This document shows, piece by piece, positions 17,700-25,244 of a stretch of DNA of 64,000 nucleotides (the first letter of the stretch is position 1; every line of letters begins with the position of its first letter). Location of the stretch: NCBI GenBank assembly GCA_016178705.1, contig JACOST010000013.1, positions 62,001 to 126,000 of the forward strand. The letters are read 5' to 3'. Made by a program: the position numbers and the translations under genes. The notes beneath the pieces are model-generated. The model had not been told where the DNA came from, searched no databases, and was given only the letters and a program-made list of their open reading frames with translations. This DNA comes from Deltaproteobacteria bacterium. GTDB taxonomy: Bacteria > Desulfobacterota > Binatia > HRBIN30 > JACQVA1.

Positions 17700-19807
17700 G
17701 CGTTCGACCATTCACGATCGCCGCCGCACTGTGCGCGTTGCTCGCCGTCGGCTGCGGCGATGTCGGCGCGCCGCAGTACAGTGGGGGACCGTCAGCGGGT
17801 GCCGCGGCGTACGGCCAATGCGCGCTCTGTCACGTTGCGTTGGCGGATCACATGGCCGGCACCGGCGGCCACGAGAGTCTCAACCTCAAATGTGAAACCT
17901 GCCACGCGAATCTCGAACCCGGCGAATTCGGTCCGGGCCATCGCAGCATCCCCGCCTGTGCCGATTGTCACAGCGTCGAACACACGCATCACGACCCCGC
18001 GGCGGGGACGGCGCAGCAGTGCCAGGTCTGTCACGCGCCGCATGGCAGCGACAACATCAAGCTCATCCGCGAATTGATTCAGACAACGACGGGCCCTATT
18101 CGGCCGGTCACGTTCACAAGCGAAAACGGAGTAGGCAACGGGGGCTTTGCCAGTGCGAGCAACCCAGGCAGCGGCGTATGCGAAATCTGCCACACGACGA
18201 CACGCTTCTACCGCGCGGACGGCATCGACCAGCCGCACTTCACCCTGCCCTGCATCACCTGCCACACCCACGCCAGCGGCTTCGCGACTCCATTGGCTCC
18301 TGCGACGCAAACGCCGACCACTACGCGCACAGCGACGCGTACCAGAACCTTCACACCGACGAGCACTGCAACCGAGACCCCGACCGTGACACCGAGTTTC
18401 ACTGAATCGCCCACGCCCACTGAAACCGCGAGTCCGACGCCGACCGGCCCCAGTCCGACTCCGAGCGCAACACCGACCGGACCGAGCCCGACACCGACCA
18501 ACACGCCAACCGCGACCACCACGCCGACACCCAGCGCCACGCCGAGCCCAACCGCAAGCAACACGCCGATCGTCTTGCGGGCGGTGCGTGTCAGCGCAGC
18601 GCCGTCTGGCATCGACGACCCGCTCTGGGACGGCGTGCCCCCCTTGCGCCCGAATCTCGAAAACGTTTCGACGCAACTGCTCTATGGCGACGGTCAGCTC
18701 AACATGACTCAGACCTACAACGGCGTGAGCGAGTTCAATGGCGGAGACCCGGCCGGCCTTGATCTGCGAGCCGTGCATGACGGCACCACGATCTACATCT
18801 TGGCGCAATGGAACGATGCGACCTTCAACGTCGATCGGCGGCGCTGGTTGTTCAACGGCCCCGGCGACCCGCTCAAGCCAAGTGAGTCGGCGATCGGATG
18901 GACGTCGCAGAAGAACGAAGACCGCATCGCGTTCGCCTTCGAGATCACGCCGGCGCAAAGCGAGTTCGGCACCTTCGCGCAGGTTGGTTGTGCCGCCTCC
19001 TGCCACAACACCGCCGCGGTAGGCGGACCTGATATGCGTCCGGCATCAGGCGCGGTGGACATGTGGCACTGGAAGACCGCGCGCTCCGAGCCCTTGGGGT
19101 ACGTGGACGATCAGCTATCCACCGCCGACCAGGGTCTCGCGGATGATGCCGGTACGCCGATCGAGAACCGCAACGGTGCCGCAGCGGACAACAACCGTTC
19201 CGGGCCGGCGACCGAATGGGACGGTACCACGCAAGCGCTCACGCGCTGGGACGGCCAAATGATCGCCCTCGATCCCGCCTACTTCATCCTCGAAGGTCAT
19301 CGCCGGCCGTTCACGGGCGATGCCGCCGCGGGGGATGTGGTGTACCAGGCGAACTGCGCGCTGTGTCACGGCAGCAAGGGCGAAGGCGGGATTGGGCCGG
19401 CCTTCACCGACATCGCCATCACGCGCATCCCACCCGCTGAACTGTACGCCGACAGCGCCGCTCCGGCGCATCCAGGCGCAAGCATCTTCAACAGCCTGAG
19501 CGCGCAACAGCAGACCGATGTGCTGGCGCGAGTCCGCGGCTTCGCCGGCGTGCCGGGGTACTTCCTCACTCCTCCCAGTGGCAGCGTCGCGGACGTGCGA
19601 ACGCAATCAGACGTGAGCGTCAACCTGATCACCAACACCGATCGAACGCAGTATCGGCTGCTGACGATTCGCCCGCTCAACACCGGCCACGACGACGATA
19701 CGCAGTTCACGCCGGGCAGCCAGTATCCGTTCGGTGTAGCGCTGATGGACGATGACGGGCGCAACCACATCGGCTCCAAGAAAGAAACCCTGGCGTTGGA
19801 TCCGTGA
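17696..19807 (+). CDS. Multihaem lipoprotein fused to ethylbenzene-dehydrogenase-like haem domain
   Basis: The ATG at 17696 gives 703 residues with lipobox AVGC. Residues about 41-192 hold six CXXCH sites (CALCH, CETCH, CADCH, CQVCH, CEICH, CITCH). A Thr-Pro stalk spans about 202-292. From about 295 the protein resembles the haem-b-binding gamma subunit domain of ethylbenzene and dimethylsulfide dehydrogenases (IDDPLWDGVPPL, LDLRAVHDGTTIYILAQWND, DRIAFAFEI). Within it sit an unusual CX3CH site (CAASCH, about 431) and an inserted class I-like cytochrome c segment with CALCH near 554. The rest of the domain resumes at the end. Known relatives accept electrons from type II molybdoenzymes. No molybdoenzyme is encoded nearby, so the donor or acceptor here is unknown. 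The next gene overlaps by four bases. Confidence 0.8.
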   Translation: MSVRPFTIAAALCALLAVGCGDVGAPQYSGGPSAGAAAYGQCALCHVALADHMAGTGGHESLNLKCETCHANLEPGEFGPGHRSIPACADCHSVEHTHHDPAAGTAQQCQVCHAPHGSDNIKLIRELIQTTTGPIRPVTFTSENGVGNGGFASASNPGSGVCEICHTTTRFYRADGIDQPHFTLPCITCHTHASGFATPLAPATQTPTTTRTATRTRTFTPTSTATETPTVTPSFTESPTPTETASPTPTGPSPTPSATPTGPSPTPTNTPTATTTPTPSATPSPTASNTPIVLRAVRVSAAPSGIDDPLWDGVPPLRPNLENVSTQLLYGDGQLNMTQTYNGVSEFNGGDPAGLDLRAVHDGTTIYILAQWNDATFNVDRRRWLFNGPGDPLKPSESAIGWTSQKNEDRIAFAFEITPAQSEFGTFAQVGCAASCHNTAAVGGPDMRPASGAVDMWHWKTARSEPLGYVDDQLSTADQGLADDAGTPIENRNGAAADNNRSGPATEWDGTTQALTRWDGQMIALDPAYFILEGHRRPFTGDAAAGDVVYQANCALCHGSKGEGGIGPAFTDIAITRIPPAELYADSAAPAHPGASIFNSLSAQQQTDVLARVRGFAGVPGYFLTPPSGSVADVRTQSDVSVNLITNTDRTQYRLLTIRPLNTGHDDDTQFTPGSQYPFGVALMDDDGRNHIGSKKETLALDP

Positions 19808-21327
19808 GAGCGTGTGCGGCGATGCGATTGCCCCCATCCGTTCACAACCGAGTCAGCTATCTCGGCGCTGCGCTCGCCGCACTCGAAGTCCTGCTGTTTG
19901 TCTTCTTGCTGGTGCTGGATGCCGTGAGCGGCGCGGAGCGCGCCCCGTACGCCGGGCTCGTCATCTATGTCGTCATCCCCGCGCTCCTGTTGCTTGGCTT
20001 GGTTCTCATTCCGATTGGAATGTTCTTCGAATGGCGGCGCGTGCGGCACACCGGCAGACGCTCGGTGGTCCGCTTTCCGATCGTCGATCTGAACCAGGCG
20101 GCGCAGCGCAACGCATTGCTGATTTTCTCCGGCGGCTCGATTCTCCTGCTCTTCTGCTCCGCATTTGGCAGCTTCCAAGCCTACGAAGCCACCGAGTCGG
20201 TGGCGTTCTGCGGCACGCTCTGCCACTCGGCGATGTCACCGGAGTTCACGACCTACCAGCACTCGCCGCACGCCCGCGTGCGGTGCGTCGATTGCCACGT
20301 CGGCCCCGGCGCCGATTGGTACCTGAAGGCGAAGCTGACCGGCCTCCATCAACTCTACGCGGTGGCTTTCGACAAGTACCCGCGTCCGATTCCAGCACCG
20401 ATTGCGAGCTTGCGACCCGCGCAGGACACCTGTGAACAGTGCCACTGGCCGAAGCAATTCTTCAGTTCGAAAGGCAGACGACTGACTTACTTCTTGCCCG
20501 ACGAGTCGAACTCGCGCTGGGAAGTGAATCTCCTCGTCAAAATTGGCGGCGGCAGCCGCATTGGCGGACAAGGCGAGGGGATCCATTGGCACATGAACCT
20601 CTCTAACCGAGTCGAATACATCGCCACCGACGAGCGACGACAAGAGATTCCCTGGGTGCGGATTACCGATTCGAAGACCGGCCACCAAACCGTCTACACG
20701 TCCACAGAGAAGCCGCTCGCGGATACGGAGGTCGCAGCCGCAACCTTGCACCGAATGGATTGCATGGACTGTCACAACCGGCCCGCACACCACTACCGCT
20801 CGCCGGCACAGGCGCTTAACCTGGCACTTGCCGGCGGCACCATCGATTCCACCCTGCCCTTCATCAAGAAAACCGGCGTGGAGCTCTTAGCGGCGACGTA
20901 CGACTCGACCGAGGCCGCTATGACAGGGATCGAGCAGGGGCTCGCAAAATTCTACCGAGAAAAATACCCCGAGCTACTCGCAACACGACGTGAGCTGATA
21001 AGCGGCGCGGCCACCGAGCTACAGCATTTGTATCGCGACAACGTTTTCCCGCAGATGAAGGCGCGCTGGGACGCGTATCCCGACAACGTCGGGCATCTGA
21101 TCTTCTCTGGTTGCTTCCGCTGCCACGATGGCCAGCATCAGAGCGCCGACGGCAAGGTGCTCAGTAAGGACTGCGCCACGTGTCACACGATCACCGCACA
21201 GGGAAAACCGCAGGCGATGGCGTTCGCGGAGGATCTGAAAGGTCTGACCTTTGAACATCCCGAGGACATCGGCGGGGCATGGCAGGAGATGAAGTGCGCC
21301 GACTGCCACACCGGCCAGGCACCGTAG
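19804..21327 (+). CDS. NapC/NirT-like membrane-anchored multihaem quinol dehydrogenase
   Basis: The GTG at 19804 overlaps the previous stop. Three N-terminal membrane helices (about 17-43, 51-77, 101-118) lead into a periplasmic multihaem domain of 507 residues in total. Haem sites are CGTLCH (a CX3CH variant at the membrane-proximal position), CVDCH, CEQCH, CMDCH, CFRCH, CATCH and CADCH. NapC/NirT/NrfH relatives oxidise membrane quinol at a haem next to the membrane, and the first, unusual site sits where that haem would be. It is larger than typical NapC and has extra helices. In this operon it is a candidate quinone/cytochrome interface, alongside the Rieske/cytochrome b pair. Confidence 0.85.
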   Translation: MRACAAMRLPPSVHNRVSYLGAALAALEVLLFVFLLVLDAVSGAERAPYAGLVIYVVIPALLLLGLVLIPIGMFFEWRRVRHTGRRSVVRFPIVDLNQAAQRNALLIFSGGSILLLFCSAFGSFQAYEATESVAFCGTLCHSAMSPEFTTYQHSPHARVRCVDCHVGPGADWYLKAKLTGLHQLYAVAFDKYPRPIPAPIASLRPAQDTCEQCHWPKQFFSSKGRRLTYFLPDESNSRWEVNLLVKIGGGSRIGGQGEGIHWHMNLSNRVEYIATDERRQEIPWVRITDSKTGHQTVYTSTEKPLADTEVAAATLHRMDCMDCHNRPAHHYRSPAQALNLALAGGTIDSTLPFIKKTGVELLAATYDSTEAAMTGIEQGLAKFYREKYPELLATRRELISGAATELQHLYRDNVFPQMKARWDAYPDNVGHLIFSGCFRCHDGQHQSADGKVLSKDCATCHTITAQGKPQAMAFAEDLKGLTFEHPEDIGGAWQEMKCADCHTGQAP

Positions 21328-21372
21328 ACTCAGCGCTTGGCGTCGAGACGCAGGTGACGAAGGAGTCGATTG

Positions 21373-21825
21373 ATGGATAGCGAACTCGATCGCGGAGAGC
21401 TCTCGCGGCGCAACCTGCTCGATCTCCTGCTCTCCGGGAGCCTGTTGTCATTCGCCGCCGCCGTGTTCTATCCGGTGTTGCGCTACATCACGCCGCCGCC
21501 GGTGAGCGAAGTGACCACCACGAGCGTGGTGGCCGCCAAGGTATCCGAGATCGCGCCCAACACGGGCAAAGTCTTCCGCTTCGGATCGCGGCCGGGGATT
21601 CTGGTTCAAACGGCGAGCGGCGAATGGCGCGCGTTCAGCGCGGTGTGTACTCACCTCCAGTGCACGGTCCAGTACCGGGCCGATTTGGAACACATCTGGT
21701 GCGCTTGCCACAACGGACACTTTGACCTGAGCGGAAAGAATGTCGCCGGGCCGCCACCGCGGCCACTGGATCAGTTCAACGCCACCGTGAAGGGAGACGA
21801 GGTTATTGTCACCCTCAAGACGTAG
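21373..21825 (+). CDS. Rieske 2Fe-2S protein of a bc-type complex
   Basis: The ATG at 21373 follows AAGGAG. The 150-residue protein has an N-terminal membrane anchor (about 15-37) preceded by SRRN, a twin-arginine-like start seen in Rieske proteins. Box I is C92THLQC97 and box II is C110ACHNGH. Cluster ligands are Cys92, His94, Cys110 and His113; Cys97 and Cys112 can form the usual disulfide. Box I has Gln where the common motif has Gly, which may shift potential. The gene overlaps the cytochrome b gene by about 20 bases, so the two are made together. Confidence 0.9.
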   Translation: MDSELDRGELSRRNLLDLLLSGSLLSFAAAVFYPVLRYITPPPVSEVTTTSVVAAKVSEIAPNTGKVFRFGSRPGILVQTASGEWRAFSAVCTHLQCTVQYRADLEHIWCACHNGHFDLSGKNVAGPPPRPLDQFNATVKGDEVIVTLKT

Positions 21826-22891
21826 CCCGCAACGCCCGCTCGTTGCGTGGTTCGACGAACGCCTCGGCCTCAGCGCGGCGCTCGACTTCCTGCGCCAGAA
21901 GACGGTGCCCCATCATCGCTCGTCGGTCTGGTACTACTTCGGCGGGGTCAGCCTGTTCCTGTTCGGCGTTCAGGTCGCGACCGGCCTATTGCTCCTGATC
22001 TACTACAAGCCCACGCCCGAGGCCGGTTTCGAGAGCGTGCGCTTCATCGTCGCACAGGTGCCGTTCGGTTGGTTGATCCGCTCGCTCCACAGTTGGTCGG
22101 CGAATCTGATGGTGCTGACCGTCTTCGTCCACCTCTTCAGCGTCTACTTCATGAAGGCGTATCGCCCACCGCGCGAGCTGACGTGGCTGACTGGGTTTGG
22201 ACTGCTCGGTCTGACGTTGGCCTTTGGCTTCTCCGGTTATCTCCTCCCGTGGAACGAGTTGGCGCTCTTCGCCACCAAGGTCGGTACCGATATCGTCGGC
22301 TCCGTTCCCGCGGTCGGGCACGTATTGTTGCGCTACGTGCGGGGCGGTGACGAGGTGAGCGGTGCCACGCTCACGCGTTTCTTCGGCTGGCATGTGGCGC
22401 TGCTGCCGGCGCTATTCACGGGTCTATTGGGCGTGCACCTGTTGCTCGTGCAGCGGCTTGGCATGAGCGCGCCCTTGCGGCCAACGGCGGAAACGCGCGG
22501 GATGCCGTTCTTCCCCGGCTTCATCATTCGCGATGCGATCTTGTGGCTCGGCGTACTCGGAGTGTTGTTATCGCTGTGCACATTCATGCCATGGGAGCTG
22601 GGTGTAAAGGCGGACCCCTTCGCATCGGCGCCGGCAGGCATTCGACCCGAGTGGTACTTCACGTTCCTGTCGCAGTCACTCAAGTACATCCCCAGCAACG
22701 TCCTCGGAATCGATGGTGAGGTGGTCGGCATCACGGCGTCCGGGCTCGGCGGTCTGTTCTTCTTGTTGGTTCCGTTTCTCGACCGCCGCGCGGCCCGCGG
22801 CCAATCGAGTCCGCTGTTCACTGCAATCGGCGTCCTGGTGTTGCTGTACATGGCCACGATGACGGCGCTCGCATACCTGAAGCCGTACTGA
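21806..22891 (+). CDS. Cytochrome b (b6/bc1 type)
   Basis: The TTG at 21806, with GAGACGAGG upstream, gives 361 residues. Eight membrane helices are visible. Two haem-b His pairs lie in HSWSANLMVLTVFVH and HVALLPALFTGLLGVH; the second pair is spaced by 14 residues, as in cytochrome b6. The Qo-site signature PEWY occurs in RPEWYFTFL. The N-terminal b6-like half and the C-terminal subunit IV-like half are fused in one chain. With the Rieske protein it forms the core of a quinol-oxidising complex. No cytochrome c1 or f gene is present; the adjacent nine-haem cytochrome probably takes that place. Confidence 0.9.
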   Translation: MSPSRRSPQRPLVAWFDERLGLSAALDFLRQKTVPHHRSSVWYYFGGVSLFLFGVQVATGLLLLIYYKPTPEAGFESVRFIVAQVPFGWLIRSLHSWSANLMVLTVFVHLFSVYFMKAYRPPRELTWLTGFGLLGLTLAFGFSGYLLPWNELALFATKVGTDIVGSVPAVGHVLLRYVRGGDEVSGATLTRFFGWHVALLPALFTGLLGVHLLLVQRLGMSAPLRPTAETRGMPFFPGFIIRDAILWLGVLGVLLSLCTFMPWELGVKADPFASAPAGIRPEWYFTFLSQSLKYIPSNVLGIDGEVVGITASGLGGLFFLLVPFLDRRAARGQSSPLFTAIGVLVLLYMATMTALAYLKPY

Positions 22892-22904
22892 AGGGGGCAT
22901 GGTG

Positions 22905-24161
22905 ATGCGACGAATCACAACGGTCCTCGCCCTCCTCACCGTTGTCGCAGGCGTCGCGCGAGCGGAGGAGAAGGTCGATTTGTGCGTGGCCTGTCATGCC
23001 GTATTGCCGGAGCAACTCGGCGCCCCGGTCGCGGGCATGCAGCAAGACGTGCACGCCCAATACGGCTTTTCGTGCGCTGACTGTCACGGTGGAGATCCCA
23101 GCGACATGGACCTCGCCGCGATGGCCCCCGAACGTGGCTTTCGCGGCAAGCCAACCCCGGGAGACGTGCCCAATCTGTGCGGGCGTTGCCACAGCGACGC
23201 TGAATTCATGCGGCGTTACAATCCAGCGCTGCCGACCAATCAACGCGAACGTTACTGGACCAGCGTGCACGGCAAACGACTCGCTGCGGGCGACACCAAA
23301 GTCGCCACCTGCACCAGTTGCCACGGCGTGCATGGCATCAAAGCCGGCCGGCAAGCGGACTCACCGGTCTATCGCGCCAACGTGCCGTCGACGTGTGGCC
23401 ACTGCCACTCGAAGCCAGACTACATGGCGGGCTACGACATCCCCACGGACCAAGAAGAGCGCTATCGCCGCAGCGTGCACGGCGAGCTGTTACTGCACAA
23501 GCGCGATTTGTCGGCGCCGACCTGCACCACCTGCCACGACAACCACGGCGCCTCGCCGCCGGGGCTCACTTCGATCGCCGAAGTCTGCGGCCAGTGCCAC
23601 GTGAACAACAGTACGTTCTTCATCGCGAGCCCTCACAAGCCCGCCTTCGATCAATTGCAATTGCCCGAGTGCGTGACCTGTCACAGCAATCATGAGGTGC
23701 GCCGGACCAGCGACGCCATGCTCGGCGTGACCGACGACGCGCTCTGCAGCCAATGCCACGCGAGCGACTCGAAAGGATACGTCGCCGCTCGGGACATGAG
23801 ACAGACGATCGATCACTTGAAGGATGCGATGCAGACGGCTGATGCGACGTTGCACCACGCCGAGGAACTCGGGATGGAGGTCGGCGACGCACGCTACGAG
23901 TTCCACAATACCGGCGCGCTGCTCATTCAAGCGCGCACCAGCATCCACCGTTTTTCGGCGCCCTATGTGCAAGAAGTCGCCGCCCCGGGTTTCGAGCTGG
24001 CCCAGCGCACTGAGCGCATCGCGGCGGCCGCCGCCGCTGAAGCCCAATCGCGCCGGCGCCATCTGCTCGCGCCCTTGGCGATTCTCGGCGCGTTGATGAT
24101 CCTGCTCGCGGTGAAGCTGCGCCGCATCGAGAAGGGAACCAACGGCAATACCCCGCGGTAG
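22905..24161 (+). CDS. Nine-haem membrane-anchored cytochrome c
   Basis: The ATG at 22905 is chosen because AAGGGGG lies seven bases upstream; an in-frame ATG at 22899 is too close to it. The protein of about 418 residues has a signal peptide ending ARA and nine CXXCH sites: CVACH, CADCH, CGRCH, CTSCH, CGHCH, CTTCH, CGQCH, CVTCH and CSQCH. A helical stretch without haems follows, then a C-terminal membrane helix (HLLAPLAILGALMILLAVK) with a basic tail. It follows the cytochrome b gene by 13 bases. Both its position and its anchor fit the electron acceptor of the bc complex, replacing cytochrome c1. It is the last gene of the operon. Confidence 0.85.
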   Translation: MRRITTVLALLTVVAGVARAEEKVDLCVACHAVLPEQLGAPVAGMQQDVHAQYGFSCADCHGGDPSDMDLAAMAPERGFRGKPTPGDVPNLCGRCHSDAEFMRRYNPALPTNQRERYWTSVHGKRLAAGDTKVATCTSCHGVHGIKAGRQADSPVYRANVPSTCGHCHSKPDYMAGYDIPTDQEERYRRSVHGELLLHKRDLSAPTCTTCHDNHGASPPGLTSIAEVCGQCHVNNSTFFIASPHKPAFDQLQLPECVTCHSNHEVRRTSDAMLGVTDDALCSQCHASDSKGYVAARDMRQTIDHLKDAMQTADATLHHAEELGMEVGDARYEFHNTGALLIQARTSIHRFSAPYVQEVAAPGFELAQRTERIAAAAAAEAQSRRRHLLAPLAILGALMILLAVKLRRIEKGTNGNTPR

Positions 24162-24228
24162 ACCGGTCCGCACAGAGCGGCCCCCTACGAAGATCGGAAG
24201 CTGGTTTCCACCAGCTGCCCCGGTTCTT

Positions 24229-24309
24229 GTAGGGGCGACGCATGCGTCGCCCGCTCATTGACGTGTCCACTGCGGAGACGACGGAGGGCGATGCATGCAT
24301 CGCCCCTAC
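24229..24309. repeat. Paired palindromic REP-like element
   Basis: Two arms, GTAGGGGCGACGCATGCG... (24229-24252) and ...TGCATCGCCCCTAC (24286-24309), are inverted copies, and each arm contains its own near-perfect palindrome around GCATGC. This is a widespread class of bacterial interspersed repeat. It lies between the convergent ends of the cytochrome operon and the minus-strand GST gene, where a bidirectional terminator or insulator would be useful. Confidence 0.7.
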
Positions 24310-24354
24310 GGTTCGGAGAAGATCGCATGTTACTGACGTTTGCGAGACGCGACA

Positions 24355-25131
24355 CTACGTGGCGGCTCCCTCGGAAACCGGGGACGGCTGCTCGCCTGCA
24401 ACCGACTTCAGCATCCGCGTGCCGCGCCCGTAGAGTGTTTCGAGATACTCGATGATGTCGTCCGACTCGTACAGCTCCCGGCCGGTATTGGGATCGACGA
24501 GATACGGCACTTGCATCTTGCCGGCGCGCTGCACGAGGTCTGCGCGCTTCGGGCTGCCTTTGGGGAGATTGCGGATGATATGTTCGAGATCCAACTCGCT
24601 GAGTACCTCGCGCACCTTGCGACAGTACGGCGAGCCTTCCATGTTGTAGAGCGTGAGCGCCTCGAGACGCTGCCGCCGCGGCAGACTGCGACAGCGTGAC
24701 CCGCGACCGGCGCGCACGGCGCTCGCGACAAATGATCCGAGATTGTCGATCACACTCGGGATCGGCAACGACCAGCCGGCGCGCGTACCCGCACCGTAAG
24801 TCTGGTTGAGATACGCATCGATGTCGTCCGACTCGTACATACTGGTGCCGGTGTTCGGATCGACAAGATACGGCGCTTGTACCTTTCCCCCGATCCGCTT
24901 GAGCGCATCACGCCGTAAACTGCCGTGCGCGACCGGGTGGACGACGTAGTCGAGATCCAGCTCGCAGAGCACTTCGCGAACCTTGCGGCAGTACGGACAC
25001 CCTTCGAACTCATAGAGTTCGAGCATCTGCGCTGGCTCGGGACGCCGCTCGGCAGTCACCCGCGGCGTCAGGCCGCGACCCAGGCGCACGATGGTGGCCG
25101 CAAAACTCGAAACGTCGTTGACTAAGCTCAT
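24355..25131 (-). CDS. Protein with two tandem GST-N/glutaredoxin-like domains
   Basis: The ATG at 25131 has a GAGGCG site and gives 258 residues. Two thioredoxin-fold GST N-terminal-type domains follow each other. The first (about 36-113) has the redox motif C45PYC48 in EGCPYCRKVREVL. The second (about 158-235) has S167PYC170 in EGSPYCRKVREVL. Both have the APYLVDPNTG/VPYLVDPNTG cis-Pro loop and the YESDDI motif for glutathione gamma-glutamyl binding. No all-helical GST C-terminal domain is present. It is a cytoplasmic thiol oxidoreductase or glutathione-handling protein. The dithiol/monothiol asymmetry suggests the two domains have diverged. The substrate is unknown. Confidence 0.85.
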   Translation of the reverse strand: MSLVNDVSSFAATIVRLGRGLTPRVTAERRPEPAQMLELYEFEGCPYCRKVREVLCELDLDYVVHPVAHGSLRRDALKRIGGKVQAPYLVDPNTGTSMYESDDIDAYLNQTYGAGTRAGWSLPIPSVIDNLGSFVASAVRAGRGSRCRSLPRRQRLEALTLYNMEGSPYCRKVREVLSELDLEHIIRNLPKGSPKRADLVQRAGKMQVPYLVDPNTGRELYESDDIIEYLETLYGRGTRMLKSVAGEQPSPVSEGAAT

Positions 25132-25244
25132 TGGCGCCTCCCTCAAAGCTGCCGGCACCCTACCGCCTTCCGCGACATCCCGAAAGCGAAGGGTGTTCCG
25201 CTTACTGCGACACGCGGTGTTACCGGACTTTGCGAGACGCAACC

